NCBI RefSeq assembly: GCF_007747795.1
Contig: NZ_CP036275.1
Coordinates: 6,316,001-6,380,000 of the forward strand
Source of the DNA: Maioricimonas rarisocia
GTDB taxonomy: Bacteria > Planctomycetota > Planctomycetia > Planctomycetales > Planctomycetaceae
Reading direction: 5' to 3'
Length of the DNA: 64,000 nt
Numbering within the stretch: position 1 is the stretch's first letter; every line of letters starts with the position of its first letter. The position numbers and the translations under genes are program-made. Below, piece by piece: positions 26,128 through 36,135 of this stretch. The notes beneath the pieces were generated by a model that did no database searches, had not been told where the DNA came from, and saw nothing but the letters and a program-made list of their open reading frames with translations.

Positions 26128-27462
26128 TTACCGAGCCTGCCCGGCTCCTTCACTGCGACGCTGCCCCCGACGACGGGGACGACGCCGACGCTTCGACTTG
26201 CTTTCCTCACCCGACGGTTCGACGGGGCCGCCGCTGTCGTGACGCGGACGACGCTGGCCTCCCGAAGGACGCGGCATCGACGAACCACGTCGGGGACGTG
26301 ATCGCGACGAGGGACGTTCGTCCCCGGCGGCCGACTGCGGGTGGTCGGGACAAACCGGCACACGGTGGCCGATCAGTTGTTCGATGGCACGCAACTCGCG
26401 ACGTTCGCCGGACGTACAGAACGACAGGGCAATCCCTTCCGCCCCCGCCCGACCGGTTCGACCGATGCGGTGCACGTAGGCTTCCGGTTCGATCGGCATG
26501 TCGTAATTGACGACGTGCGAGATCCCGTCGATGTCGATGCCACGGGCGGCCACGTCGGTCGCCACGAGCACCTGGACGCGTCGCTTGCGAAACGCTTCGA
26601 GAGCCCGCTGCCGGGCACTCTGTGATTTGTTGCCATGGATCGCCGTCGCCCGCACGCCACTGCGCATCAGCTTCTCGGCAACCATGTTCGCCCCGCGCTT
26701 CGTCTTCGTGAAGACAATTGCGCGTTCGACGCCAGTCTCTCCGAGAATCTTCTGCAGGATGGCCTGCTTGCGGCTGCGGTCGACGTGCAGGATCTTCTGT
26801 TCGATCTGGTCGACGCTGCGGGCCTTCGGTGCGACGTTGACAGTGACCGGATCGGTCAGCAGCGTGTCGGTCAGTTCGACAATCTTCGGCGGCAGGGTCG
26901 CCGAAAAGAACAGCGACTGACGCTCGTCAGGCAGCTTGCTGATGATCCGTCGCAGGTCCGGAAGGAAGCCCATGTCGAGCATCCGGTCGGCTTCGTCCAG
27001 CACGAAGACGTCGAGGTCATCGAGGTGAATATGTCCCTGATTCATCAGGTCCAGTAGCCGACCAGGTGTGGCGACCAGAATGTGCACGCCCCGGTTGAGC
27101 GTCCGCACCTGACGCACCTGGCTCACACCACCGAACACGGACGTGCGGCGAACCTTAAGGTGACGGCCATACGTGGCGATGCTCTGTTCGATCTGTATCG
27201 CCAGCTCACGGGTGGGAGCGAGGATGAGCACCTGGGGACGGTTCGGACGGGCCTTGCGAGGCCGCTGTGCGAGCCGATGAAGAATAGGGAGCGAGAACGC
27301 GGCGGTTTTGCCGGTGCCCGTCTGAGCCGAGCCAAGGACGTCCCTGCCATCCAATGCTGCGGGAATCGTCTGCGCCTGAATCGGCGTGGGAGTTTCGTAG
27401 TTTTCGTCTGCCAGTGCTCGTTGCACGGGCCCGATCAGTTGGAGTTCCTTGAACGTCTTCAA
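26128..27462 (-). CDS. DEAD-box ATP-dependent RNA helicase (RhlE-like)
   Basis: 444 residues from TTG 27462, with AGGAA five bases upstream; this gives the family N-terminus KTFKELQLIGPVQRAL, while upstream in-frame ATGs add unrelated residues. All helicase motifs are present in order: Q motif (ETPTPIQAQTIP), I (AQTGTGKT), Ia (PTRELA), Ib (TPGR), II (DEAD), III (SAT), IV (VFTKTK), V (ATDVAARGID) and VI (HRIGRTGR). The last 75 residues are a basic Arg/Ser/Pro tail, likely an RNA-binding extension. It precedes the small basic protein and the cold-shock gene, forming an RNA-remodelling group. Confidence 0.95.
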   Translation of the reverse strand: MKTFKELQLIGPVQRALADENYETPTPIQAQTIPAALDGRDVLGSAQTGTGKTAAFSLPILHRLAQRPRKARPNRPQVLILAPTRELAIQIEQSIATYGRHLKVRRTSVFGGVSQVRQVRTLNRGVHILVATPGRLLDLMNQGHIHLDDLDVFVLDEADRMLDMGFLPDLRRIISKLPDERQSLFFSATLPPKIVELTDTLLTDPVTVNVAPKARSVDQIEQKILHVDRSRKQAILQKILGETGVERAIVFTKTKRGANMVAEKLMRSGVRATAIHGNKSQSARQRALEAFRKRRVQVLVATDVAARGIDIDGISHVVNYDMPIEPEAYVHRIGRTGRAGAEGIALSFCTSGERRELRAIEQLIGHRVPVCPDHPQSAAGDERPSSRSRPRRGSSMPRPSGGQRRPRHDSGGPVEPSGEESKSKRRRRPRRRGQRRSEGAGQAR

Positions 27463-28300
27463 ATCAGTTCCTGATGTATTTCGACAGTTGCAACCTGCAG
27501 GGGACTCACCACGGAGTGGATGACTGTATGCATCACCTGCAGCGCACGCGGATTCTTGTGTTGAATGCGCAGCGACAGACAGTTTGGACCAGCTTCGGAG
27601 GAATTCGCCGGGGAGTACGGGATCGACCGTCATCACCCAAGAGCAAATGCCGCTTCCACAGGAATTCCGGACAAAACAAGCGAGTCACGGAACTCGGTGC
27701 GTCTCCCACGACGCCAGCGGCTTTCCAGAGCGGTCAACACAACCGATGGTTGGCAGCAGCAACGTGCGGCATCACGCCGGCACAGGTTCGCCAGGACGTC
27801 AGGGACTTCCAACTCTTCCAGACAGTCCTGCGTGGTCGGAAAACACCATGGCAAGGCCAGCGGGTGCTACTCGCTTTCTTCCGACCGTCTCCCGCAGATA
27901 CTGTCGTAAAGGGAGACAGTGATCGCCGGGAGTGCATCCAGTATACACTTTGTCGACAAGAACGCCAAGCCCGAATCACCTCGCGGAAATATTTCCACAA
28001 AGCGCTCGCAGGATCTGCCGCAGGACCGGCAAAGGAGCTCAGGTCTGCGAACGATCCGGCAAAGCATGCCGTTTGGGGGGCTTCCCCACACCAGTGGGCC
28101 TCCGCGGGATGCCCGTTCTGAGAGAACCTGCTCTGATCAAGTCAGGATCGCAGGCCAGGAGACAGCATGCCGGCCCAGTCCGGCTCCTGCAGAACTCCCG
28201 GCCCCCGGCTGGTGCCGCTCACCAGCACCCTCTTGCGCCCCCGAAGTGATCGCTCCCCGCTCGGTACGCTGAGCGCAATTCATTGAACCGCATCAGCCTC
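27463..28300. other. Long noncoding region between divergent genes
   Basis: 838 bases between the DEAD-box gene (minus) and the MscS gene (plus), the longest gene-free stretch here. Base composition is more even than in the neighbouring genes. Open frames on both strands give Ser/Arg/His-rich sequences without family features. I see no tRNA, and no repeat found elsewhere in the window. It could hold a long 5' leader for the helicase mRNA or an unrecognised RNA; I cannot confirm either. Confidence 0.5.
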
Positions 28301-30379
28301 ATGTTGATTGATTCCACTCACCCACTGCCGCGGACGACTGTTGCCTTCCTCGTTGCGGTCCTGTCGGCGCCTTTTCTGCTCCCGCCCCGACAGTCTCCCC
28401 TCGCCGCGCAGCAGACGGGTGCCTCTCCCCAGGCCCCCGCGAAGCCGTCGACGCGGCCATCCCGGAAACCAGCGTCGCAGGACGACACGGAGAGTGATCC
28501 CGACACCGACGCCGAACGGATCGCCCGGCTGCAGCAGATCATTCAGGAGGACCGGCAGCGGCTCGACGAATTACGGAGCGAACTGGAGACGCTGAAGTCC
28601 CGCACGGAAGAACAGTCTGCCACGGTCATGCAGCTCGAATCGTCCTACGTCGAGCAGGAACAGAAGATAGAAGACCTGCCGCAGGAGGCCGCGGACGAAA
28701 ACGCGAAACAGCTTCGCCAGAAACTCTCCGAACTGGGCGAGCAGCGGCGTGAGGCCCACGAAGCGTTCAATCTGGTCATCCAGCGACGCAAGGCGACACA
28801 GTCGCAGATCGCCACGCTCGAACAGAAGATCGAACTCGAAGAACGGGCACTCAACCGCCTGCTTGGCGTCGAGCCGGAACCAGAAGAACCGGTCGACGAA
28901 CCGGCAGGGGAGGAACCTCCTGCGACACCTCTTGCCGAACCGGTCACAACACCTGAAGCCGACTCCACGGACGACGCTTCCGCTCCGGCGACTCCAGCGC
29001 CTACGGCAGACGAAGCGTCTAGAGATGCCGTGGCCCCCAGAGCAACTCCGTTCGATCCGCGCGTCCAGGCGGCTCGAAGAAAACTGGAGGTGAAGCAGCA
29101 AGCGCTGGACGAAGCCGAACAACGGGTGGAACGATTGAATGAGGCCGTCGACGTTGTGGCCGAGAACATCTCCAACGAGCAGCAACTTCTCGAGAACGCG
29201 AGTCAGGAAGTCCAACTGGCGCGCGAACGCCTGGCCGAACTGCGCAGCAGGCTGAACGAACAGACAGACTCCGGAGCATCGGAAGACGAACTGGCCGCGA
29301 TGCAACAGCAGATCGAGGAGACCAGCCGTCAGCTCACCACGACGATCGAAACGCGCGATTCGCATGCGGAGCGCGTTGCGACTCTCGAGTCACAGCTCGC
29401 GGCCGTTCAGGAGGAAAGTGACGAGGCGATCGAGCAACTGCAGGAGATTCAGTCGGAAGTCGACTCCGCCAGTCGCTGGCTGCGGTTCATGGAAAGCCCG
29501 GTGGCGCCCCATCGCATTGCCGACTGGCTCATCTATCGCGGCCCAACGATTCTGTTCATCGTTTTGCTGCTGGTCGTCCTCCGCTGGCTGATCCGGTTGA
29601 TCGTCGGTCGAAGCGTTCGCGGTCTGGTCCGCCACAGTCGCAGCGGCCGCGCCGAGGACCGCGAAGAGCGGGCCCAGACCATCATCGGCGTCGCCAACAG
29701 CCTGACGACCATCGTCATCCTGGGAACCGGACTGCTGGTCGTCCTCGATCACGCCGGCATCGATGTGACGGTCCTGCTCGGTGGTGCCGCGGCCCTCGGC
29801 GTGGCGGTCGGCTTCGGCGCCCAGAACCTGATGAAGGATTTCTTCTACGGCAGCATGATCCTGGCCGAGAACCAGTACCGCGTCGGCAACGTCGTCAGGA
29901 TCGCGGGCATCGCCGGCCTGGTCGAAAGCATCTCGCTGCGGCGGACGGTGCTGCGCGACCTGGAAGGAATCGTCCACTTCATTCCGCACAGCCAGATTAC
30001 GACCGTCAGCAATCTGACGCAGGGATGGTCCCGGGCCGTTCTCGACATCGGTGTCGCCTACAAGGAGGACGTCGACCACGTGATGCAGGTCCTCCAGGAG
30101 GTGGCCCAGGGGCTGCGGGAGGACGTCGAGTTTCGGCATCTGACTGTCGAAGACCCCGAGATCCTCGGCGTCGAAGCCCTCGGCGACTCGGCCGTAGTCA
30201 TCAAGCTGCTCATCAAGACGCGACCGCTGCAGCAATGGACCGTCCGCCGGGAACTGCTTCGCCGCATCAAGAACCGCTTCGACGAACTGGGCATCGAGAT
30301 TCCGTTCCCCCATCGGACGATCTATCACCGGCAGGATCTGTCAGAAGCTGACGCGGTGTTCGGCACCGCGGGAGATTGA
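28301..30379 (+). CDS. MscS-family mechanosensitive channel with long coiled-coil periplasmic domain
   Basis: 692 residues from the ATG at 28301; a TTG six codons earlier is also possible and neither has a good SD. A signal-like segment (residues 12-26) leads into about 370 residues of coiled coil interrupted by a Pro/Glu/Ala linker near 185-240. Membrane helices follow at about 410-435 and 465-485, then the pore helix AALGVAVGFGAQNLMKDFFY and the MscS beta domain (GNVVRIAGIAGLVESISLRR). The C-terminal alpha/beta domain ends near 680. It gates solute release on hypo-osmotic shock; the long coiled coil resembles MscK/YjeP-type large channels. Confidence 0.93.
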   Translation: MLIDSTHPLPRTTVAFLVAVLSAPFLLPPRQSPLAAQQTGASPQAPAKPSTRPSRKPASQDDTESDPDTDAERIARLQQIIQEDRQRLDELRSELETLKSRTEEQSATVMQLESSYVEQEQKIEDLPQEAADENAKQLRQKLSELGEQRREAHEAFNLVIQRRKATQSQIATLEQKIELEERALNRLLGVEPEPEEPVDEPAGEEPPATPLAEPVTTPEADSTDDASAPATPAPTADEASRDAVAPRATPFDPRVQAARRKLEVKQQALDEAEQRVERLNEAVDVVAENISNEQQLLENASQEVQLARERLAELRSRLNEQTDSGASEDELAAMQQQIEETSRQLTTTIETRDSHAERVATLESQLAAVQEESDEAIEQLQEIQSEVDSASRWLRFMESPVAPHRIADWLIYRGPTILFIVLLLVVLRWLIRLIVGRSVRGLVRHSRSGRAEDREERAQTIIGVANSLTTIVILGTGLLVVLDHAGIDVTVLLGGAAALGVAVGFGAQNLMKDFFYGSMILAENQYRVGNVVRIAGIAGLVESISLRRTVLRDLEGIVHFIPHSQITTVSNLTQGWSRAVLDIGVAYKEDVDHVMQVLQEVAQGLREDVEFRHLTVEDPEILGVEALGDSAVVIKLLIKTRPLQQWTVRRELLRRIKNRFDELGIEIPFPHRTIYHRQDLSEADAVFGTAGD

Positions 30380-30466
30380 TCGCCACCGGCGAGCACATCC
30401 GGATGACGGTTCGCCACGTTCGTCTGCATCTTGACGGCCGCGCCATCACGCAATACCGTAAGTTAC

Positions 30467-30925
30467 ATGAGACGCGACAGCAGACTCTCCGGCGTACTTC
30501 ACATCCTGCTGCACATGGCCGAGCAGCAGGGTCCGGTCACGTCCGAGGACCTCTCCCGGATGATGGGAACCAACCCGGTGGTGGTCCGTCGCATCATGGC
30601 CGGTCTCCGTGATCAGGGGTTCGTGCATTCGCAGAAAGGTCACGGCGGCGGATGGACGTTGTCGTGCGACCTTTCGGAAGTCACTCTTCGGGACATCTAT
30701 ACCGCCCTGGGGAGTCCTGCGCTTCTCGCCATGGGAAATCGAACCGACGCGCCGGGCTGCATCGTCGAACAGGCCGTCAACGCCGCGTTGAAACAGACTT
30801 TCGATGACGCCGAAGAACTGCTGCTGGCCCGTTTCGGCGAAGTGACGCTGTCGAAGCTGAGCGACGACTATCGCGCACGACTCGTAGCGCGTGGAAACTC
30901 CCCGCAATGTGGTGGAACCCGCTGA
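30467..30925 (+). CDS. Rrf2-family transcriptional regulator
   Basis: 152 residues from the ATG at 30467 ([17 protein letters not shown]), which gives the normal family N-terminus. The winged helix is clear: [20 protein letters not shown] then [20 protein letters not shown]. Rrf2 sensors such as NsrR or IscR carry three Cys for an Fe-S cluster; this protein has one in the usual place ([14 protein letters not shown]) and one at the far C-terminus, so it probably senses by another route. Its stop overlaps the start of a methyltransferase gene (TGATG), which it likely regulates. Confidence 0.88.
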   Translation: MRRDSRLSGVLHILLHMAEQQGPVTSEDLSRMMGTNPVVVRRIMAGLRDQGFVHSQKGHGGGWTLSCDLSEVTLRDIYTALGSPALLAMGNRTDAPGCIVEQAVNAALKQTFDDAEELLLARFGEVTLSKLSDDYRARLVARGNSPQCGGTR

Positions 30926-31620
30926 TGACTCACCCGCCCCCCTCTCCCGGTTCGGTGTTCTTCAATGCAGCCGCTGTCGCCCGGTATACGGAAGGTCCGC
31001 CCCGGGTCGTTCCGGGATTTGCCGACATGCACCGCATGACGGCGCTGCTGCTGGCTGAGCGTGTCCCGGAGAATGGTCGCGTTCTCGTCGTCGGTGCCGG
31101 AGGCGGTCTGGAACTGCTCGCGTTCGCGCGGGCACAGCCGGGCTGGAGCTTCGACGGCGTCGATCCGTCTGCAGAAATGATTCAACTCGCCGGGAAGACT
31201 CTCAAGGAACATGCTTCGCGCACGCGGCTGCACCACGGATTCATCGATGATGCACCGGAAGGACCATTCGATGCGGCAACCTGTCTGCTGACGATGCATT
31301 TTGTCGAAGTGGAGGAGCGGCGAAGCATGCTGGCCGAAATCCACCGCAGACTGCGTCCGGGCTCCCCACTTGTCGTGATGCACATGAGCTTTCCCCAGGA
31401 TGAGGCCGGTCGATCGACCTGGCTGGCCCGCTATGCCGCGTATGCCGTCAGTTCCGGCGTCGACGGCCAGGACGCCCGCCGCGCCGTCTCTGCGATCGAT
31501 TCGCAGCTGAACATCCTCTCTCCCGAACAGGACGAAGCGATCCTGAGAGACGCGGAGTTCTCGAACGTCAGCCTGTTCTACGCCGGATTGACGTTTCGCG
31601 GCTGGGTGGCGTATGCGTGA
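30925..31620 (+). CDS. SAM-dependent methyltransferase (class I)
   Basis: 231 residues from ATG 30925, overlapping the Rrf2 stop by one base (TGATG). The Rossmann core shows motif I RVLVVGAGGGLELLAFA, an acidic ribose-binding position in FDGVDPSAEMIQLA, and CLLTMHFVEVEERRSMLAEI with LRPGSPLVVMHMS downstream. The substrate cannot be inferred. Translational coupling to an Rrf2 regulator suggests the pair responds together to one signal, possibly a volatile or toxic compound handled by methylation. Confidence 0.87.
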   Translation: MTHPPPSPGSVFFNAAAVARYTEGPPRVVPGFADMHRMTALLLAERVPENGRVLVVGAGGGLELLAFARAQPGWSFDGVDPSAEMIQLAGKTLKEHASRTRLHHGFIDDAPEGPFDAATCLLTMHFVEVEERRSMLAEIHRRLRPGSPLVVMHMSFPQDEAGRSTWLARYAAYAVSSGVDGQDARRAVSAIDSQLNILSPEQDEAILRDAEFSNVSLFYAGLTFRGWVAYA

Positions 31621-31723
31621 CGCGGCCGGGCATCGCAGATCTTGTGAGTGACATCACGGCACGGAACTCCGTAGGATTCACGATGCGTGCGGTTGGTCAG
31701 GCCTCCTGAGCGAAAGCGAGCTT

Positions 31724-33067
31724 ATGAGAACGACAGTGACGCTGCTCGTTACCTTTGCGTGTATTGCCACGTCGGATCTGTTTGCGGACAACTGGCCCCA
31801 CTGGCGGGGGGACTCCGGCAACGGAGTTTCGCTCGATGCGACTCCGCCGATCGAGTGGAGCGAATCGAAGAACGTCAAATGGAAGGTGCCGATTCCGGGT
31901 CGTGGATCCGGCTCACCAATCATCTGGGAAGACCGCGTCTACGTGGCCACGGCGGTTCCGACCGGCGATGCCCCCCGGGCTGCTGCAGAACCGGCGACGC
32001 CAGGCGTCTTCGCCCAGCAGCGGCGACGTCGTGGGGGCCGGCGCCCGGGCGGCGGGGCAGAGCGACTCGTCCCCCTTCAGTTCAAACTGCTCTGCTTCGA
32101 TCGTGACACCGGAGACCTGCTCTGGGAACGCACGGCTGTCGAAGCGACGCCACACCAGGGAACACATTCCACGAACGGGTTTGCGTCAGCCTCGCCCTGC
32201 ACCGACGGCAAGCACGTCTATGCTCACTTCGGCTCGCGCGGCCTCTACTGCTACACGATGGACGGCGACCTGAAGTGGAAACGGGACGACCTCGGCAGGA
32301 TGGAGACACGCAACGGTTTCGGCGAGGGGAGCTCACCCACGCTGGTCGAGGACAAAATCATCGTACCGTGGGATCATGAAGGGCAGTCGTATCTGTTCGC
32401 TCTCGACAAACGAAGTGGCGAAACCATCTGGCGAGTCGAGCGGGACGAACCGAGCTGCTGGGCGACGCCGCTCGTCATTGAGCACAAAGGGCGCAGGCAG
32501 ATCATCATGAACGGTGAAGTTTGCGCCCGGGCGTACGATCTGGAAACCGGAAAGGAACTCTGGCGCTGCACGGGCCAGACCGCACGTCCGGTCGCGTCAC
32601 CGGTCGCTGCGAACGGACGCGTCTTCATCGGCAGTGGCTTTCGCGGCTCGTTCCTGGGAGCGTTTCTGCCTGATGGGCAGGGAGACATCGAAGGGACCGA
32701 CCATGTCGCCTGGACAATCCGTCGGGATGCCCCCGACATCGCGTCACTTCTGCTCTCCGAAGATCGACTGTACTTCTACAAAGCCAGGGCGGGCATTCTC
32801 TCCTGTGTGAATGCCTCCACCGGCGAACCGTATTTCGCGGCCACCCGAATCTCCGGACTGGGCGACATCTACGCATCGCCGATCGCTGCGGGCGGGCACG
32901 TCTATCTGACAGACCGTAGCGGCACGACCGTCGTCATCAGGGATGCGAAGCAGCTGGAGATCGTGGCAACGAACTCCGTCGGCGAGACGGTTGATGCCAC
33001 TCCCGCCCCGGTAGACGACGAACTGTTCATCCGCGGCGAGAAGCACCTGTTCTGCATTGCCAGATAA
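31724..33067 (+). CDS. PQQ-like beta-propeller repeat protein, exported
   Basis: 447 residues with an N-terminal signal peptide (TTVTLLVTFACIATSDLFA). Propeller blades follow from DNWPHWRGDSGNGVSL through repeated W/G motifs such as CFDRDTGDLLWERTAV, LFALDKRSGETIWRVERDEP and AYDLETGKELWRCTGQ. The 'WPHWRGPxGNG' start is typical of planctomycete outer-membrane-assembly (BamB)-like PQQ-repeat proteins, and PQQ binding itself is unlikely. A basic insert of about 20 residues (QQRRRRGGRRPGGG) sits between the first blades. It may form an operon with the DUF3500 gene 28 bases later. Confidence 0.88.
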   Translation: MRTTVTLLVTFACIATSDLFADNWPHWRGDSGNGVSLDATPPIEWSESKNVKWKVPIPGRGSGSPIIWEDRVYVATAVPTGDAPRAAAEPATPGVFAQQRRRRGGRRPGGGAERLVPLQFKLLCFDRDTGDLLWERTAVEATPHQGTHSTNGFASASPCTDGKHVYAHFGSRGLYCYTMDGDLKWKRDDLGRMETRNGFGEGSSPTLVEDKIIVPWDHEGQSYLFALDKRSGETIWRVERDEPSCWATPLVIEHKGRRQIIMNGEVCARAYDLETGKELWRCTGQTARPVASPVAANGRVFIGSGFRGSFLGAFLPDGQGDIEGTDHVAWTIRRDAPDIASLLLSEDRLYFYKARAGILSCVNASTGEPYFAATRISGLGDIYASPIAAGGHVYLTDRSGTTVVIRDAKQLEIVATNSVGETVDATPAPVDDELFIRGEKHLFCIAR

Positions 33068-33095
33068 GCCCCACACACAAGCCGGGAGATAGATC

Positions 33096-34289
33096 GTGCT
33101 GAAGCATCGAAACACGCACATTGCGCTGGCTGCAGCGGCCATCGTCGTTGCGGGACTGACTGCATATTCCCAGCAACGACAACGGGGTCCGGGGGGCGAT
33201 CGCGACGCGTCGCTGGCGGAACCGTTCCGCGGTGTTGCCGCTGGTGGTGAGATCGAAAAGGGCCTGTTCAAGATCGAGTCCACGGGCGTCAGCACGAAAC
33301 CGGTGGTCGAGGCCGCTGACGCATTCCTCGCCGGGCTGAGTAACGAGCAGCGGGAGAAAACCCTGTTTCCCGTCGATGATCTCGAATGGAGGAAATGGGA
33401 CAACCGTCATCGCCCCGCGCGGCAGGGGGTCGGCTTCGACGAGATGGATGAGGCCCAGCGGGAGCTGGCGTTCGGACTCCTGCAGGCCAGCCTGAGTGCC
33501 AAGGGGCTGAAGCTGTCAAAAGACATCATGAAGCTCAACGGCACGCTCGCCGAACTCGCCGACGACTTCGACGAGTATGGCGAGTGGCTGTACTGGATCA
33601 CCATCATGGGCGAGCCCTCAGAGACCAAGCCGTGGGGGTGGCAGCTCGACGGACACCATCTGGTCATCAACTACTTCGTACTGGGGGATCAGGTGGTCAT
33701 GTCGCCGGTCTTTGTCGGCAGCGAACCGATCCGTGCGACGAGCGGCCGGTTCGAAGGAACGGTCGTCCTGCAGGTCGAACAGGACAAGGGCCTGGCACTC
33801 ATCCAGTCGCTCGACGACGATCAGCAGGCGGAGGCGATCCTCTCTCACACCAAGGATGGCAACAACGCGCTCGCGCAGGCCTATCAGGACAACCTGAATC
33901 TCGACTACGCCGGCATCCCGGCGTCGAAACTGACGGAGAAGCAGCAGGCTCTGCTGCTGGATGTCGTCGGCGAATTCGTCGGCAACATGAGAGAAGGTCA
34001 TGCTCGCGTGAAGATGGACGAAGTCGAGGAACACCTCGATCGCACGTACTTCGCCTGGGTCGGCGGGACGGAGAAAGACCACGTCTTCTACTACCGCGTT
34101 CACAGCCCGGTCGTGCTGATCGAGTTTGATCACCAGCGGCGTGTCGCACCGTTCCGGTCCAGCGAGCCGTCACGCGATCACATTCATGCCGTCCTGAGGA
34201 CTCCCAACGGCAACGACTACGGCAAGGATCTGCTGCGTCAGCACTACGAGCAGCATCATCACGACGGCTCGCCTCATCACAAGCACTGA
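33096..34289 (+). CDS. DUF3500 family protein, exported
   Basis: 397 residues from GTG 33096, with GGGAG eight bases upstream. A signal-like segment (residues 7-24) is followed by the DUF3500 body: [40 protein letters not shown], a central [20 protein letters not shown] and [20 protein letters not shown] near the end. The tail is His-rich ([13 protein letters not shown]) and could bind metal. The function of DUF3500 is unknown. It follows the PQQ-repeat gene by 28 bases and is likely co-transcribed. Confidence 0.88.
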   Translation: MLKHRNTHIALAAAAIVVAGLTAYSQQRQRGPGGDRDASLAEPFRGVAAGGEIEKGLFKIESTGVSTKPVVEAADAFLAGLSNEQREKTLFPVDDLEWRKWDNRHRPARQGVGFDEMDEAQRELAFGLLQASLSAKGLKLSKDIMKLNGTLAELADDFDEYGEWLYWITIMGEPSETKPWGWQLDGHHLVINYFVLGDQVVMSPVFVGSEPIRATSGRFEGTVVLQVEQDKGLALIQSLDDDQQAEAILSHTKDGNNALAQAYQDNLNLDYAGIPASKLTEKQQALLLDVVGEFVGNMREGHARVKMDEVEEHLDRTYFAWVGGTEKDHVFYYRVHSPVVLIEFDHQRRVAPFRSSEPSRDHIHAVLRTPNGNDYGKDLLRQHYEQHHHDGSPHHKH

Positions 34290-34324
34290 TGCCGCGTGTC
34301 ACTCCGGTGACAATTGATCTCTGT

Positions 34325-34470
34325 GGCACGCCCTGGAGCGGAGCGCGGCGAAGTGAAGGGCGTGGCGAGGAAGGCTTGAGATGCGAGGCTTGAGGAAACG
34401 GCATGGCCACGCCGCCGCGCGGCAAGACCATGGCATCCCGACGATGTCTTGATCCTCCGGGGCGTGGCCA
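34325..34470. repeat. Structured repeat-rich intergenic segment
   Basis: The gene-free 34290-34680 contains nested inverted repeats: CACGCCCT (34327-34334) / AGGGCGTG (34357-34364), and GGCCACGCC (34405-34413) / GGCGTGGCC (34461-34469). Between them lies 34374-34396, a 21/23 match to the reverse complement of 3988-4010. The segment looks like a folded dispersed element; I recall similar sequence from other planctomycete genomes but cannot check. The first hairpin could end the DUF3500 transcript. Confidence 0.5.
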
Positions 34471-34680
34471 AGCAACCTCCCCCCGGACATCGCAGGGACT
34501 TCGACCTTGCGAAGCAGTGTTGATGAACCTGGCCCCGGCAGCAGGACAGCGGCGAAGCCTGCGGACGGGGCCATCCAACTTGACCCTGGTCAGGCCATTC
34601 CCTGATGCCGACGTGTGACGAATCTGGTTCAGGACGGCTCTCGGCAGCGTTGTGTGGCTGACAGGAAGAGGACCTGCGAC

Positions 34681-35784
34681 ATGAGACGACGAGACTTTCT
34701 GGGAAGCGGTCTGGCTCTGGCACTCTGTCCTCGGGCGGGGGCCGGGTTTGATGAGTCACAGTTCGAAGGGGCGGGCAGGATCCTCGCTGAGGCTGCTGAG
34801 CAGGGAGTGGTCCAGTCGAGTGCACTCTACGTCCAGCAGGGCTCGGCCGTTTTCTCGCGAACGTATGGACTGGCTCGCGACACCGAGGCCATGTTCCTGC
34901 TTGCGTCGATTTCGAAAACGATCTCGATTGCTGCGGTGATGACCCTTTTCGACAAAGGGCTGTTTCGGCTGGATGACAAGGTGCAGCGCTACATCCCCGA
35001 ATTCAAAGGGGAAGGACGGGACAGGATCACCATGCGTCAATTGATGACGCATGTCTCGGGGCTCCCCGACCAGCTCCCGGAGAATGCGCGCCTGCGTGCG
35101 TCCCATGCCCCGCTTTCCGAATTCGTTGCTGCCGCGACGAGGACGCCACTGCTGTTCGAACCCGGCACCCGGTACAGCTACTCGAGCATGGCGATCCTGC
35201 TGGCCACGGAAGTTGCCCGGCGAATCAGCGGCCGTTCGATCGCAAACCTGACGGACGACAGGATCTACAAGCCGTTGCGGATGACCCGGTCGGCGATGGG
35301 GCTCGGGGCATTCGAACTCTCGGACGTCGTGATGAATCAGGTCGGGAAAGCGGCTCCCGAATCGGGCGCGGGCGATCCCTCGACAAAGTCCTGGGACTGG
35401 AACAGCCCGTACTGGAGAAAGCTTGGTGCGCCCTGGGGGGCCGCCCACGGATCGGCGGCGGACGTCGCGCGATTCCTTCACGAGTTTCTGCATCCGACAG
35501 GAAAGATCCTCCGGCCGGAAACCATCAAGCTGATGACCAGCAACCAGAACCCTCCGAACATCAGACCGCGCGGGCTGGGGTTTGATCTGGGCCAGATCGG
35601 CAAAACGCCTCACTTGAGTGACGAGACGTTCGGGCACACCGGATCAACCGGAACGATCTGCTGGGCCGATCCGTCGACGGACTCGATCGTCGTGGTCCTG
35701 ACGACGCTTCCGTACCGGGCGATCTCTCCGCACCCCAGGGACCTCGTTTCGAGACGGGTCGCCCGGACGCTCGCAGACCGCTGA
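34681..35784 (+). CDS. Beta-lactamase-fold serine hydrolase (class C-like/esterase), Tat-exported
   Basis: 367 residues from the ATG at 34681. The N-terminus is a twin-arginine signal (RRRDFLGSGLALALC). The serine-hydrolase motifs of class C beta-lactamase/D,D-peptidase/EstB proteins are present: SISK (S-x-x-K, near residue 81), YSYSSM (the Y-x-N-like motif, near 163) and HTGST (H/K-T-G, near 320). Family members act as esterases, peptidases or lactonases; antibiotic hydrolysis is unlikely. It is monocistronic and converges on a broken four-helix-bundle gene. Confidence 0.88.
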   Translation: MRRRDFLGSGLALALCPRAGAGFDESQFEGAGRILAEAAEQGVVQSSALYVQQGSAVFSRTYGLARDTEAMFLLASISKTISIAAVMTLFDKGLFRLDDKVQRYIPEFKGEGRDRITMRQLMTHVSGLPDQLPENARLRASHAPLSEFVAAATRTPLLFEPGTRYSYSSMAILLATEVARRISGRSIANLTDDRIYKPLRMTRSAMGLGAFELSDVVMNQVGKAAPESGAGDPSTKSWDWNSPYWRKLGAPWGAAHGSAADVARFLHEFLHPTGKILRPETIKLMTSNQNPPNIRPRGLGFDLGQIGKTPHLSDETFGHTGSTGTICWADPSTDSIVVVLTTLPYRAISPHPRDLVSRRVARTLADR

Positions 35785-35799
35785 CGCTGCTGCGCGAAC

Positions 35800-36135
35800 A
35801 TCGCCGAATACCTGTGCGAGAGAGTTCTCCTCGCCCATCCCCTTGCCCTGCGCGCGTACCTCGCGGCTGAGCAGTCGACGGCGCTGTGCCAGTTCCAGCA
35901 GCGGCACGCACTCCTGCACCGAGCCGCGGGCGATTCAAAAGAAGTTGCGGCGATCCCGTTTCGTGAACCGGCCATTTTCCTCGGTGATGTTGGCCGCGAT
36001 CGAGAAGGAAGCGCGATTCAGCGGTTCGCGCAGAATGCCCAATCTTCGGGAAAACGCCTCGGACTTGCGGCAGACAGCATCCGCGATGTCGACCGACTTC
36101 CGGTAGACGAGGAGTTTCTCGAAAGCAAACGCCAT
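35800..36135 (-). pseudogene. Four-helix-bundle (S23/IVS-type) protein, broken by in-frame stop
   Basis: From ATG 36135 the frame reads a typical four-helix-bundle N-terminus (FAFEKLLVYRKSVDIADAV, LNRASFSIAANITEENGRFT) up to RDRRNFF, then hits TGA at 35935-35937. The same frame continues with IARGSVQECVPLLELAQRRR, exactly what should follow, so GGA has become TGA by a single change. Past about residue 95 the sequence loses similarity. The intact relative is at 37123-37494. Family members form a pentameric bundle of unknown role and are known from rRNA intervening sequences. Confidence 0.75.

Noticed and set aside
27474-28121. 215-codon plus-strand frame in the gene-free region
   Set aside because: No SD, no hydrophobic or motif pattern and low-complexity Ser/Arg/Gln content.
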